From positions 112,617 through 174,345 of the forward strand of contig CALXXN010000003.1 of the NCBI GenBank assembly GCA_944392695.1: DNA of 61,729 bases, read 5' to 3'. Under the pieces are notes generated by a model. The model was given only the letters and a program-made list of their open reading frames with translations, did not search any database and was not told the origin of the DNA. Shown here one piece after another: positions 27,970 through 36,570 of this stretch; positions within the stretch are counted from its first letter, which is position 1, and every line of letters begins with the position of its first letter. Made by a program: the position numbers and the translations under genes. The DNA comes from an uncultured Spirochaetales bacterium (lineage in GTDB: Bacteria > Spirochaetota > Spirochaetia > Sphaerochaetales > Sphaerochaetaceae).

Positions 27970-28015
27970 GTTAGAATCCCTGTGTCCTTATGGATGATGA
28001 TAGAGGAAAAAAGCC

Positions 28016-28690
28016 TTGCTGACCACAGCGGATTTCGAAGCACTCATGAACTCATGTCAAATCCTCCAGACCCTTCCTGACAAAGACAAGGAAGAGGTAC
28101 GGAGGGTGGGGGAAGTGCGTCCCTTCAAGCGAGGACAGGTCCTCCGTGACCGCAAGGGCGCTGTGAATGCGATGATCTTTTTGAAGAAGGGGCTTGTGCG
28201 TTTCCATACCTGTGGTCAGGACGGGACAGATGTCATGCTCTTCTATGTGGCACCAGGACAGAGCTGCATCATGACATGTCCAAGGCTCTGCTGCTCAAGC
28301 GCATTGGACTACAAGGCCGAGGTTGTTGAAGATAGTGATATCATCCTACTTGGTGAAGACCTCCTGAGGAGCTTTGAAGAATCACACCCTCAGGTCAGGC
28401 GCTACGTTGATAATGTCCTTGCATTCCGTTTGGACAGGCTTTTCACTCAACTTGCATCAATTGTCTCTGATGACCTGACAGAGCGTGTAATGAAATACCT
28501 TATATATATGAAAGAGACGCTTGGCACATCAGAGCTTTCATTGACTCATAAGGCCATAAGCCAAGATCTCAACTGCCGCCGCGAGGTAGTGACCAGGATC
28601 CTCTCTCATTTCCAGGCTGATGGCATGATCAGCCTGGGCCGCAACAACATACAGATCCTTGACAGCCCGCTCTGGGGTGATATCAGCTGA
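28016..28690 (+). CDS. Crp/Fnr family transcription regulator with cysteine cluster
   Basis: 224 residues with the same fold order as its divergent neighbour: beta-roll (FKRGQVLRDRKGAVNAMIFLKKGLVRFH), dimer helix, and winged helix (LTHKAISQDLNCRREVVTRILSHFQADGMI). It differs by a cluster C84-x3-C88-x3-C92-C93 in the roll, near where effectors bind, a plausible thiol, persulfide or metal sensor given the sulfur genes next door. The start is TTG 28016 behind AGAGGA; ATG 28046 is the alternative. Confidence 0.85.
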   Translation: MLTTADFEALMNSCQILQTLPDKDKEEVRRVGEVRPFKRGQVLRDRKGAVNAMIFLKKGLVRFHTCGQDGTDVMLFYVAPGQSCIMTCPRLCCSSALDYKAEVVEDSDIILLGEDLLRSFEESHPQVRRYVDNVLAFRLDRLFTQLASIVSDDLTERVMKYLIYMKETLGTSELSLTHKAISQDLNCRREVVTRILSHFQADGMISLGRNNIQILDSPLWGDIS

Positions 28691-28792
28691 AGTAGTGCAC
28701 TCATGTCTATCCTTTTCATTTATTTGCAGGTATCTTAGGAGGTAGAGATATCAGACATTTGTGCCAGATATTTAGACTGGACAAATAACATC

Positions 28793-28848
28793 AATAAAAC
28801 TTTACATACACGTGTTTCTTAACATCAGCACAGAAGGCCTCTAGTTTC
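28793..28848 (+). repeat. Degenerate direct repeat, copy A
   Basis: Begins AATAAAACTTTACAT, contains ACAGAAGGCC and ends TAGTTTC. It matches copy B over its whole length with scattered changes and one indel. Its first 11 bases are the reverse complement of the AAAGTTTTATT motif found elsewhere in the island. Confidence 0.5.
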
Positions 28849-28922
28849 ATCCAAGGAAATCCAACCAGAATCCGTTTTATGAAACAAATGTTCTAGATAA
28901 AGCAAACATCACATTTAAGCAT

Positions 28923-28979
28923 AATAAAACTTTGCATTTGTAATGATTCTATAAATCAATACAGAAAGCCATTAGTTGC
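28923..28979 (+). repeat. Degenerate direct repeat, copy B
   Basis: Begins AATAAAACTTTGCAT, contains ACAGAAAGCC and ends TAGTTGC; 130 bases downstream of copy A. No third copy was seen at the same spacing. Confidence 0.5.
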
Positions 28980-29519
28980 TATATCCTGGCTTGACGATCT
29001 ATAAAAATCAGTCTAGTAATGAGTTAAAGATATTCATTATCTGGCTTGCAGCTTAAATCGCCTTAGAGCCGATTTTCCAGGCCAGTTGCCCAGTAAAATC
29101 CCAAAATCGTCTGAAAAAGCCCTTCAAGATGTCAGGGAGATGGGTGCTGAAAATTAGATATAATCTATATTCTGTCAACTAGACTATTTTCAGAGCCAAA
29201 AATCAGCCTGAAATCGACATCACTACAGCACAGGAGTGCAAAATCGAACTCCAAACAAGTTTTGCAGCCTTGCAGGGCTTTATAGCGTCTTTGGGTGTGA
29301 TTTTCTTCCTTTCATCCAATTAACTTTACAATATTTTACAAGTTTATTTTACGTTATAATTCATAGCTTATTTGACAAGTTTTATTTTGTTTATCTCAAG
29401 TTTTATTTACTCAGATCCGAAATTATATCTTTACGTATAGAGTAAAGTTTATTTGTTATTTCGGTTTTCATGATAAGCGGAATAGGGCTATCCACCCACC
29501 CTACTCCGTCCATATATCG

Positions 29520-30725
29520 CTATTTCAGCTCCTGGATGCGCTTGCCCATGAATTCCACAAGACCGACAACAAGTGCATTTCCCATACAGAAATAACGAAA
29601 ACTCTCAGGCATGCCGGTATTGGTCCATTCATCAGGGAATCCATTAAGACGTTCACATTCAACAGGGGTCAGCAGGCGCAGGCGTCCAGTTGAAGGATCT
29701 GTCACCACATGGCTTGAGCGGTTCTTCGAAGCTTCGCTCGTTAGCATGGTCCTGCTAGGCTTGTCCAAGGGGTCTGGGAAGGCAATCGCACCCTCTGCGA
29801 AGGAATATTCAAAGCCAGCTGCGGAGACCCTGGAAACCTTCTTGGCTCCCTTCATATATTGCCATTTAGCCTCATCATCAGGCTTCAGATAATACTTCTC
29901 TGGGACACTGGATTGAATGATATCGCCCAGGGTCATGGATTTGCCATTGTAGACAGCTTCAACACGTAATGTATGGCAATTCCCTTCATAGCAGTAACCA
30001 CTGTTCTCAAAAGGAAATCTGAAGCTATCTGAGACCGATTTGACATCATCAGGGATCACCACATCAGATATCCTTGCCCCGATATGGCGTTCACAAGGAA
30101 AGACTGCGGCGAAGAAACCACAGCCCATGAGGACCTCATCCGCTTTCCGGTCGCCATAGAGCTTCTCCTGTACTGATCCATCCATTGTGGCGAATATGAA
30201 TGTCCTGCGGCGTCTTTGGGGAAAGCCGTAGTCGGCAGCGTTGATCATACGCCATTCAATCGAATAACCCAGGCTTGTCAGGCATGCCAGGATGATTCCA
30301 AAATCCCTTCCACGCTGCTTTGCTGGTGATTTAAGCAACCTGTCAACATTCTCCAAGAGGATGAAACGTGGCCGCTTTTCTGTTGCAATACGGTAGATTT
30401 CCCACCACAGGACACCCTTCTTGCCCTGGATGCCTTTGGAGTTCGCAAGTGTTGATGCCACAGAGTAATCCTGGCATGGAAAACCCCCTACAAGAAGCTC
30501 ATGATCAGGAATCCTTGAGGCATCCACAGAAGATATATCTTCATTCAAGTTAAGGGAATCCTTAAAATGGCTGTCATAGCATTCAAATGCCCACTGGCGC
30601 TTCTTTCCTGGCTCCCATTGATCTGCCAGGACAATCTTCCAACCAGACTTCTCCAGCCCAAGATGGAAACCCCCAACACCAGCGAAAAGCTCTACGACCT
30701 TGTTTTCCGATGGATTTCCTGTCAT
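29520..30725 (-). CDS. Cytosine-5 DNA methyltransferase
   Basis: Methylates carbon 5 of cytosine in DNA. Motifs in order: I VELFAGVGGFHLGLE, IV GGFPCQDYSVA with the catalytic Cys, VI LENVDRLL, VIII PQRRRRTFIFA, a target-recognition region, IX (PSRTMLTSE) and X MGNALVV. The 401 residues from ATG 30725 begin MTGNPSENKVVELF. The longer frame to 30785 is less likely because a TATAAT lies within it. No restriction endonuclease, Vsr nuclease or specificity gene is adjacent, so it looks solitary. It lies in AT-rich flanks, suggesting transfer. Target sequence cannot be read from the protein. Confidence 0.93.
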   Translation of the reverse strand: MTGNPSENKVVELFAGVGGFHLGLEKSGWKIVLADQWEPGKKRQWAFECYDSHFKDSLNLNEDISSVDASRIPDHELLVGGFPCQDYSVASTLANSKGIQGKKGVLWWEIYRIATEKRPRFILLENVDRLLKSPAKQRGRDFGIILACLTSLGYSIEWRMINAADYGFPQRRRRTFIFATMDGSVQEKLYGDRKADEVLMGCGFFAAVFPCERHIGARISDVVIPDDVKSVSDSFRFPFENSGYCYEGNCHTLRVEAVYNGKSMTLGDIIQSSVPEKYYLKPDDEAKWQYMKGAKKVSRVSAAGFEYSFAEGAIAFPDPLDKPSRTMLTSEASKNRSSHVVTDPSTGRLRLLTPVECERLNGFPDEWTNTGMPESFRYFCMGNALVVGLVEFMGKRIQELK

Positions 30726-30774
30726 CAAAACCCCACAAAAGCAGAAATCATAAGGCAAACGCCTGATTGTCTGG

Positions 30775-30780
30775 ATTATA
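30775..30780 (-). promoter_or_regulatory. Candidate -10 box for the methyltransferase
   Basis: A perfect TATAAT on the minus strand 49 bases upstream of ATG 30725. No good -35 element was found at normal spacing. Confidence 0.35.
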
Positions 30781-30785
30781 ACCAA

Positions 30786-31247
30786 TATCAGAGCAAAGAT
30801 CCATCACCTCATGCAGAATGTAAAACATTTCTTCCAATGTCTAACAAATTACTCAGGGGCTTTTCATTCAATTCCATACATGTAAAGCTATTATTCAACA
30901 GAGCACAATATCAATCTGCTTACATTTAATATGATATAGTCATTTAAATTTGATGAAATATATAAAGTTTTATTTACAATACTTAAGCCCACTAAAGTAA
31001 AGTTACTTGATAAATTTTATCAAGTAAACTTTAAATTAAGTTTTATTTGTTGTATGTAATGTTTTATTATCTATATGTAAAAGTTTACTTACATCACAGA
31101 AAACAAGGTGATTGACTAGACATTTCTTGAACATTGTCGGAGTGACGTATTTTTTATCATCGTGGATTTTCGTCTTGAATCGCGGGTTTTGACCATTTCC
31201 TTGTTGGATTCTGCTTTGATACATAGAAACACAATGTTTATAATAGA
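30786..31247. other. AT-rich stretch without a convincing gene, right of methyltransferase
   Basis: About 460 bases of AT-rich DNA. It holds AAAGTTTTATTTAC (30965 area), TAAGTTTTATTTGT (31037 area), related ATGTTTTATTAT and AAGTTTACTTAC forms, and a long palindrome (30998-31033). A 62-codon open frame at 31036-31224 (-) starts within these repeats, has no homology I recognise and is not called. Confidence 0.6.
30998..31033. repeat. Long AT-rich inverted repeat
   Basis: TACTTGATAAA (31004-31014) and TTTATCAAGTA (31016-31026) are a perfect 11-bp inverted repeat around one base. The symmetry extends outward by six more pairs (TAAAGT with ACTTTA) after one bulged base, giving arms of about 17. 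Confidence 0.7.
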
Positions 31248-31268
31248 GGCCCAGCGGTTGACTGGGCC
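31248..31268 (-). terminator. Hairpin ending the carbohydrate-transport operon
   Basis: A 7-bp GC stem (GGCCCAG 31248-31254, CTGGGCC 31262-31268) with a 7-base loop, 14 bases beyond the stop of the acyltransferase gene on the minus strand, followed there by TCTATTAT. Confidence 0.6.
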
Positions 31269-31281
31269 AGAATCGATCCGC

Positions 31282-32007
31282 TTAGCGGTTTAGAATGAAA
31301 TAGCCTGTTGTAACAGGAAGGATGCCACCTTCCATCAGGAAGGCCCTCGCCTTCTTTGCCAATGAGCTGCGGACATCATACTCCATGGGGTCGTCCTTGA
31401 GGCAGCCGAAGATACGTTCTTCAGCCTGGCGCCTTGTCATGTCATCAGAAAGCCTGGTGAAACGGGATGAGAACACCTTGATCCGAGATGTATCATCCAG
31501 CAATGCTGACAGCTGGCTTGAAAGCAGCCAGGATGAACACGTAAAGCGGATCCTGTCATGATTGAAGAAGTCCATCGCCATGGCAAGAGACTCATCAACC
31601 TTGGCTGGCGAGATGTCAGCCGCCTTGGGGATGTGTATAGCCAGGGTGAAGTCACCATCAACAGGCTCCAGGAGCTGGTACTGCAGCCCTCCAAGGGCAA
31701 AGAGCTCAAGCTTGATGTGGTGCTCAAGCCACTTGGCCTCGACAAGGCCAAGCTGGCCTGTCTTCTCCCTGTGGTCTTCGACCCAGCGTGGAATGTCCAT
31801 GAAGGTTTCCACTGCTACGGACTTTGGAATACCCCTCCTGTGGTATTCAGGAAGCGCGTCCTGGTAAGCATGCTGGCAGCACCAGGTCATGTCCTCAAGG
31901 GGGCTGTTGCCCTTGACTGCACTTCCCTGCCATGAGAGGACGGCCGCCTTCGCATCAGCGGCCAGCCCTATGTCATCAAGGAAGGTTTCAAAGGAATATG
32001 TGCTCAC
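31282..32007 (-). CDS. GNAT_C-type acyltransferase-domain protein
   Basis: 241 residues. The C-terminal half matches the GNAT_C pattern of the acyltransferase-domain family with separate N- and C-domains: LAIHIPKAADISPAKVDESLAMAMDFF, then FTCSSWLLSSQL, then RIKVFSSRFT. The N-terminal half is helical and fits the NAT_N partner domain. GTG 32007 is preferred to ATG 32022: it overlaps the GH127 stop as GTGA and has AGGAAG just upstream, which implies coupled translation. Substrate is unknown. It is the last gene of the permease-binding protein-GH127 operon, so it may acylate or deacylate something linked to the imported sugar; that is inference. Confidence 0.7.
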   Translation of the reverse strand: MSTYSFETFLDDIGLAADAKAAVLSWQGSAVKGNSPLEDMTWCCQHAYQDALPEYHRRGIPKSVAVETFMDIPRWVEDHREKTGQLGLVEAKWLEHHIKLELFALGGLQYQLLEPVDGDFTLAIHIPKAADISPAKVDESLAMAMDFFNHDRIRFTCSSWLLSSQLSALLDDTSRIKVFSSRFTRLSDDMTRRQAEERIFGCLKDDPMEYDVRSSLAKKARAFLMEGGILPVTTGYFILNR

Positions 32008-33908
32008 AGCTTCCTCATCCATACTGTCATGTCATTGGCGCCCCTGTTGGACCATGCGAAGTAAGGGATGGCCGTTACCTCGACCTCCTCCCTCTTTATG
32101 CCGTATGGCTTGTAGAGGACCTCCTCATAACCATCCACCGATTCATACATCGCCTTGAAGGTTAGCCCCTTTACGCTGTGGCCTTCAATCTCCTTGTCGA
32201 CAAGCTTCCAGTCAAGCTCACCTGCGGGGATGCTGACACGGAAGAGGTCCAGTCCGGGATTGTCCACACCCTCGATCGTGTAGACCAGCGGACCACGTGA
32301 GAGAGCAACGCGTCCTGTGGCGTCGACCACATCAGGATGGGCGCTGAGCTGGACGACAGGCAGCTCGAAGTCAAGGACGATGGATGCGCCTTCCTTGATG
32401 CCTCCAGTAATGTAGGCATAGCCCTTCTCCACCCTGGCATCGACAGCCTTGCCATCAACTGTAAGGCTGTAAGAAGTACACCAACGGGGAATGCGCACAG
32501 CGACTGTCTTATGCGTCGATGAGCCGAAGTTGATCCAGATCCTCCCATCGTAGGGGTAGCTGGTCTCCTGACTGATCAGCACACCATCGACCTGGGCACT
32601 GCCCTCTGCGTACTGGTTGATCCAGATCGTCGAATCATCATAGGAGTAGAAGAAGCGTCCCAGGGATGCGATGAAGCGGAAGATGTTCGGTGGACAGCAG
32701 GAGCATTCGAAGACCTTCTGCCTCTGGTATGCTGGATAGAGGGGCTTGGCGTTGATCCCAGCGAAGAAATCTGAGACAGCCACGCGGCATTCGAGCGCGT
32801 TATCGTAATAGAATGTGTCACCCTTCATCGAGAGTCCGACCAAGGCACCATTGTACATCTGATGCTCAATCATGTCGCAGTACTTGCCATCATGGGTCAG
32901 GCCGAAGAGACGGTAGGCGAAGTTGGCCATGGCGACAGAGGCACAGGTCTCTGCGTAGGAAAGCGCATTGGGAAGGACGTAGTCTGTTCCAATCGCCTCA
33001 CCATAGCGTTCTGCCGAGATACCACCAGTGACATACATCTTGTGCCTGACCTCATCGTCGTAGAGGCGCTGGGCGGCTTCAAGGAGCTCTTTGTCGTCAT
33101 AGTACTTCGCGATGTCGGCCATGGCTGAGTAGAAGTACATGGCGCGCACGGCATGGCCGCCAGCCTTCTCCAGCTCACGTGCAGGCCTGTCATCCTGGGC
33201 ATAGGTGTCGTTGTAGAGGAGCTGGTTTTTCAATGGTGGATTCGCGGGCCAGGTGCCATTGGGCACGGAGAAGACACGGTCGCGCTTGTCACGGCCACGC
33301 TCCTCGACGAAGTGACGTGACAGCTCAAGATAACGCTTCTCTCCAGAGGCCTCGTAAAGACGTATCAGGGCGAGTTCGAGTTCCTGGTGGCCAGGTGTCG
33401 AATAAGGGGCTGAGGCATCGATGACGAAGACCTTCTCAATCAGGTCTGCGAAGCGGCACATCATGTCGAGGAAGCGGCGGCTTCCTGTTGCTTCATGATG
33501 GGCGACAGCGGCCTCGATCAGATGGCCTGCAGTGTAAAGCTCGTGCTCGGTCCTGTCTGTGAAGGGCTTCTGATGGAAGGTCAGGTAGACGGAGTTGAAG
33601 TAACCATCCTCCGCCTGCCCCTTCTCAATACGGTCGATCACAGCTTCGACCAGACCCTCGAGCTCCTTGTCAGGACGGACACGCAGGCAGTAGCAGGCAC
33701 CCTCGATCCACTTGGCGACATCGCTGTCCCAGAAGACATGAGGGCGGTTCGGCATGCCATCCTTCCAGTCCAGGTCCATCGCAGGGATCCTGCCCGTCTC
33801 ATAGAACTGGTCATAGAGCGCCCTTGAGGTCGTCATGCAGTCGACATCCTGCCACTTCTTCCAGAAACCACCCTTGATCGAGACATTGTAGTAAGGAACG
33901 ATTTCCAT
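32004..33908 (-). CDS. Glycoside hydrolase family 127-type (beta-L-arabinofuranosidase-like)
   Basis: 634 residues, cytoplasmic (no signal peptide). It carries the family (former DUF1680) marks: RTEHELYTAGHLIEAAVAHHEATG, the SYAETCAS segment (Glu320 and Cys322) and ECSCCPPNI (Cys404 and Cys405). These match the zinc-site Glu-Cys and Cys-Cys residues of the characterised Bifidobacterium enzyme, whose cysteine is the nucleophile. ATG 33908 follows AAGGAG; the frame to 34046 overlaps the binding protein and is not used. GH127 members act on beta-L-arabinofuranosides, but other specificities occur in relatives. Confidence 0.88.
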   Translation of the reverse strand: MEIVPYYNVSIKGGFWKKWQDVDCMTTSRALYDQFYETGRIPAMDLDWKDGMPNRPHVFWDSDVAKWIEGACYCLRVRPDKELEGLVEAVIDRIEKGQAEDGYFNSVYLTFHQKPFTDRTEHELYTAGHLIEAAVAHHEATGSRRFLDMMCRFADLIEKVFVIDASAPYSTPGHQELELALIRLYEASGEKRYLELSRHFVEERGRDKRDRVFSVPNGTWPANPPLKNQLLYNDTYAQDDRPARELEKAGGHAVRAMYFYSAMADIAKYYDDKELLEAAQRLYDDEVRHKMYVTGGISAERYGEAIGTDYVLPNALSYAETCASVAMANFAYRLFGLTHDGKYCDMIEHQMYNGALVGLSMKGDTFYYDNALECRVAVSDFFAGINAKPLYPAYQRQKVFECSCCPPNIFRFIASLGRFFYSYDDSTIWINQYAEGSAQVDGVLISQETSYPYDGRIWINFGSSTHKTVAVRIPRWCTSYSLTVDGKAVDARVEKGYAYITGGIKEGASIVLDFELPVVQLSAHPDVVDATGRVALSRGPLVYTIEGVDNPGLDLFRVSIPAGELDWKLVDKEIEGHSVKGLTFKAMYESVDGYEEVLYKPYGIKREEVEVTAIPYFAWSNRGANDMTVWMRKL

Positions 33909-34011
33909 CTTCATCTCCTTAGTTGTAAAACGCCTGCCCTCGTTTCCTTGGACAGGCTGGTCATTGGAGCCCTTCCAACGGACAGGGCCCAATGTATGAT
34001 CACAGTGGGAC

Positions 34012-35643
34012 TCAAAGTCCTCCGTACTGGCTGTTGAGCTCATCAAGGTAAGGCTGGATCACAACCATCTTCTGGGCAACCCAGTCCTCCCAGTTCGTCC
34101 TGAGATCTCCTTCCTGAAGGATCAGGTTGGCGTACTCCTGGGAAAGCTGGAGCGTCGCCTGGGCCTTATTCCTTGAGGAATGGAACTCGACATCCCAGTC
34201 GATGTCAGAATACTCGCCCTCGCCGTAATCGAGCTTCAGCTGGGCAAGGTAGTTCATCCTCTCCCTGTACTCATCCTTGATGGATGGGTTGACGACAGCG
34301 AAGTCATCCTCGAGGATGTACAGGCTCTCGATCCTGGCGCCGTACTTGTCGTAGACAGAGGTGTCCTCACCAAGCAGGCTGACAGCCTCGCCGTTCTCAT
34401 CATACTCCCAGTCGATGCCCTCGAGGCCCATGTTGCAGACATACTGTCCTTCCTGGGTGCAAGTCCAATCGATCAGGTCCATGATTCTCTCGAAGTTCTC
34501 ATCCGTGATGTTCGGAGAGAAGATCAAGCTTGACCAGAAGTTCGAACCAAGGATGATGTTGTGGTACTTCTCGTCATTGCCGAGGACGATGGCTGTATGG
34601 ACTACCTCGTCGGAATCAAGGCCGAGGTTGTTCTGTATCTCTGTATCACAGGTCTGGCGAAACTCGGCGACACCACCCATCTGGTACATGGCGGCAGTAC
34701 CATTGATGTAGAAGCGGTCCTTGTCGTTGTCGTTCATCAGGTAGAACTCAGGATCCAGCAGGCCTTCCCTGTAAGCATCCTGGTAGATCTTCAGGGCTTC
34801 ATAGACCTCTTCCTGGGCAGGACCCCAGACATAGACACCTTCCTCGTTCTTGTAGAAGGCGGTCTCTGGAGCAGCGTGGTTGGCCTGGCTCGTCACGAAG
34901 TGGAACATTGCGTTCTGGGGATCGAGGCAGAGAGGGATCAGTGCGGAACCGACATTGCCCGGATCCTGCTCTTTGACCAGCCTGGCGTACTCGAGTGTCT
35001 CCTCTACTGTGTAGGTGTCCTTGATTGGGAAGCCGACAGCCTCAGCCCAGTCCTTGCGCAGGGCGACGACACCAATCTGGTTGACGATGGGGTCGGTCAC
35101 GGCGTTGTAGACATAGATTGGGCGGAGCATGATGTAAGTACCACCTAACCTCTCTTCAAGCTCGAGGTTGAGCGGGCTCTTCTCATAAGCCATGGCGGCG
35201 TTAGGCCACCTCTCCTTCCAGTCATCTGGGAAGCGGTACAGGAGACCCTGGTCGACGTAGTTCTCAAAATCCTGGTAGTTGTAGTTCCAGATTGAGACAT
35301 CGGGAAGGTCATCGGCGTTGATCCAGATCCTCAGGACCTCGTCCCAGGACGCCCATTCTACATAGTTGTAGTCCCACTCGATGTTGAACTTGTCCTTGAA
35401 GAACTGGTGGAAGGGGTTCTGGAACTCCTCATCAGTCACGTAGTCGAGGACGGCGATTGAGATGTTCCTTGTCTCAGCGTATGGGTCTTCAACCTCAGTG
35501 GAGCTAGTGCCCTGGGATGCCGTACTTGTAGCAGTTGTCGTGCTTGATGACGCCTGGCCCTCCTCACCGCCTGAACAGGAGATGAAGGTGAAAGCCATGA
35601 GGAGTGCCAACAAGAGGCACAGCGCCGCTTTTGTCTTTTTCAT
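34012..35643 (-). CDS. Extracellular solute-binding lipoprotein, LplA type
   Basis: Receptor of a carbohydrate ABC importer. The signal peptide ends FISC, followed by a Ser/Thr-rich linker (about residues 30-50) and a family-1 binding fold (ISIAVLDYVTDEEFQNPFHQFF, then LRIWINADDLPDVSIWNYNYQDFENYVDQGLL). Mature length is about 520 residues, the large form found with LplB/YtcP permeases for oligosaccharides. Many Trp and Tyr residues fit a sugar site. GGAGG precedes ATG 35643. The gene lies directly after its two permeases; no ATPase is encoded nearby, so a shared MsmK-type ATPase is likely. Confidence 0.9.
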   Translation of the reverse strand: MKKTKAALCLLLALLMAFTFISCSGGEEGQASSSTTTATSTASQGTSSTEVEDPYAETRNISIAVLDYVTDEEFQNPFHQFFKDKFNIEWDYNYVEWASWDEVLRIWINADDLPDVSIWNYNYQDFENYVDQGLLYRFPDDWKERWPNAAMAYEKSPLNLELEERLGGTYIMLRPIYVYNAVTDPIVNQIGVVALRKDWAEAVGFPIKDTYTVEETLEYARLVKEQDPGNVGSALIPLCLDPQNAMFHFVTSQANHAAPETAFYKNEEGVYVWGPAQEEVYEALKIYQDAYREGLLDPEFYLMNDNDKDRFYINGTAAMYQMGGVAEFRQTCDTEIQNNLGLDSDEVVHTAIVLGNDEKYHNIILGSNFWSSLIFSPNITDENFERIMDLIDWTCTQEGQYVCNMGLEGIDWEYDENGEAVSLLGEDTSVYDKYGARIESLYILEDDFAVVNPSIKDEYRERMNYLAQLKLDYGEGEYSDIDWDVEFHSSRNKAQATLQLSQEYANLILQEGDLRTNWEDWVAQKMVVIQPYLDELNSQYGGL

Positions 35644-35667
35644 GTTATCCTCCAATTTCTATCTATG

Positions 35668-36570
35668 CTATTTGATCGAACCGACCATGATGCCTTTGGT
35701 GAAGTGCTTCTGCAGCAATGGGAAGAAGCAGACTACAGGGATCATCGTCAAGATGACGGCAGCCATCTTGATACCATCTGAGTACTGGCTCTGACCCAAC
35801 GCGGCAAGCGAACTTGTCGCCGTGGTGACGATCTCCGTGTTCTGGATCAGCGAACGCAGGACGTTCTGGAGTGGAAGCTTGTTGGCTTGGCGGATGAAGA
35901 TCATCGAGTCGTACCACTGGTTCCAGAAACCGACCCCGTAGAACAGCGTGATTGTCGCGAGTATGGGTTTCGAGAGGGGTATTATGATCGAGACGATCGT
36001 CCTCCCCTCGCCCGCTCCGTCCAGTGTGGCCGACTCGATCAGTGCTGGAGGAATCGTCTGGAAGTAGTTGATCATCAAGATCAGGTTGAAGACACTGAAG
36101 CAGTTGGTGAAGACGACGGCCCAGAGCGAACCGATCAGGCCGAGCTGCCTCAACACCAGGTAGGTTGGCACGATACCTCCGTTGAAGATCATCGTGAAGG
36201 TCACGAGGTAGAGGATCAGCTTGCGACCTGGGAAGTAGCGCTTGCTCAGCGCATAGCCCATCGTTGTCGTCAGGAAGAGCGCGAGCGGCACACCGACCAG
36301 TAACAGGACGATCGTGTTCTTGAAGCCGACGACGAACTTGCCATCATTGAAGAGGTAGCGGTAGTTCTCCAGCGTCGGATCCGAAGGGAAGAGCATCAAG
36401 GGGGTCTCCGTCGCCTCCTTCTGTGTCGAGAAGGACACGGTCAGGACATTCCAGAAAGGCACGATGATCGTGATTGCGAACAAGAGGAGGATGGCGAAGA
36501 GCACATAGTCAATCGCCGTCAGCTTCTTCCTCGAGCCCATCGACCAGTTGTCAGACTTTCCTCTTTTCAC
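35668..36570 (-). CDS. Carbohydrate ABC transporter permease, LplC/YtcP type
   Basis: 300 residues with six membrane helices. The EAA loop reads ALIESATLDGAGEGRTIVSIIIPLSKPILATI, which contacts the ATPase. The C-terminus KHFTKGIMVGSIK is typical of the YtcP branch. GTG 36570 is chosen for its AAGGAGG and because it gives a normal N-terminus; it overlaps lplB by 20 bases. Confidence 0.9.
   Translation of the reverse strand: MKRGKSDNWSMGSRKKLTAIDYVLFAILLLFAITIIVPFWNVLTVSFSTQKEATETPLMLFPSDPTLENYRYLFNDGKFVVGFKNTIVLLLVGVPLALFLTTTMGYALSKRYFPGRKLILYLVTFTMIFNGGIVPTYLVLRQLGLIGSLWAVVFTNCFSVFNLILMINYFQTIPPALIESATLDGAGEGRTIVSIIIPLSKPILATITLFYGVGFWNQWYDSMIFIRQANKLPLQNVLRSLIQNTEIVTTATSSLAALGQSQYSDGIKMAAVILTMIPVVCFFPLLQKHFTKGIMVGSIK

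Larger units (their letters stand above)
28691..29519. other. AT-rich stretch without a convincing gene, left of methyltransferase
   Basis: 829 bases, visibly richer in A and T than the rest of the window. It holds two degenerate direct repeats (28793, 28923), short related motifs of the form CAAAATCGTCTGAAA (29102 and 29197 areas), and in its last 180 bases several copies of CAAGTTTTATTT or close forms (about 29338, 29376, 29397, 29444). An open frame at 29236-29445 has no ribosome-binding site or protein-like composition and I do not call it. Confidence 0.6.

Noticed and set aside
28793-28979. Integron attC-like cassette sites
   Set aside because: The repeat spacing is suggestive, but no paired RYYYAAC/GTTRRRY core sites or integrase were found.
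29236-29445. 69-codon plus-strand open frame in the AT-rich island
   Set aside because: Phe/Tyr/Leu-rich translation of the AAGTTTTATTT repeats; no start signal.
31036-31224. 62-codon minus-strand open frame right of the methyltransferase
   Set aside because: No homology recognised; it overlaps repeats and lacks a clear ribosome-binding site. It could be a decayed gene, but this cannot be supported.
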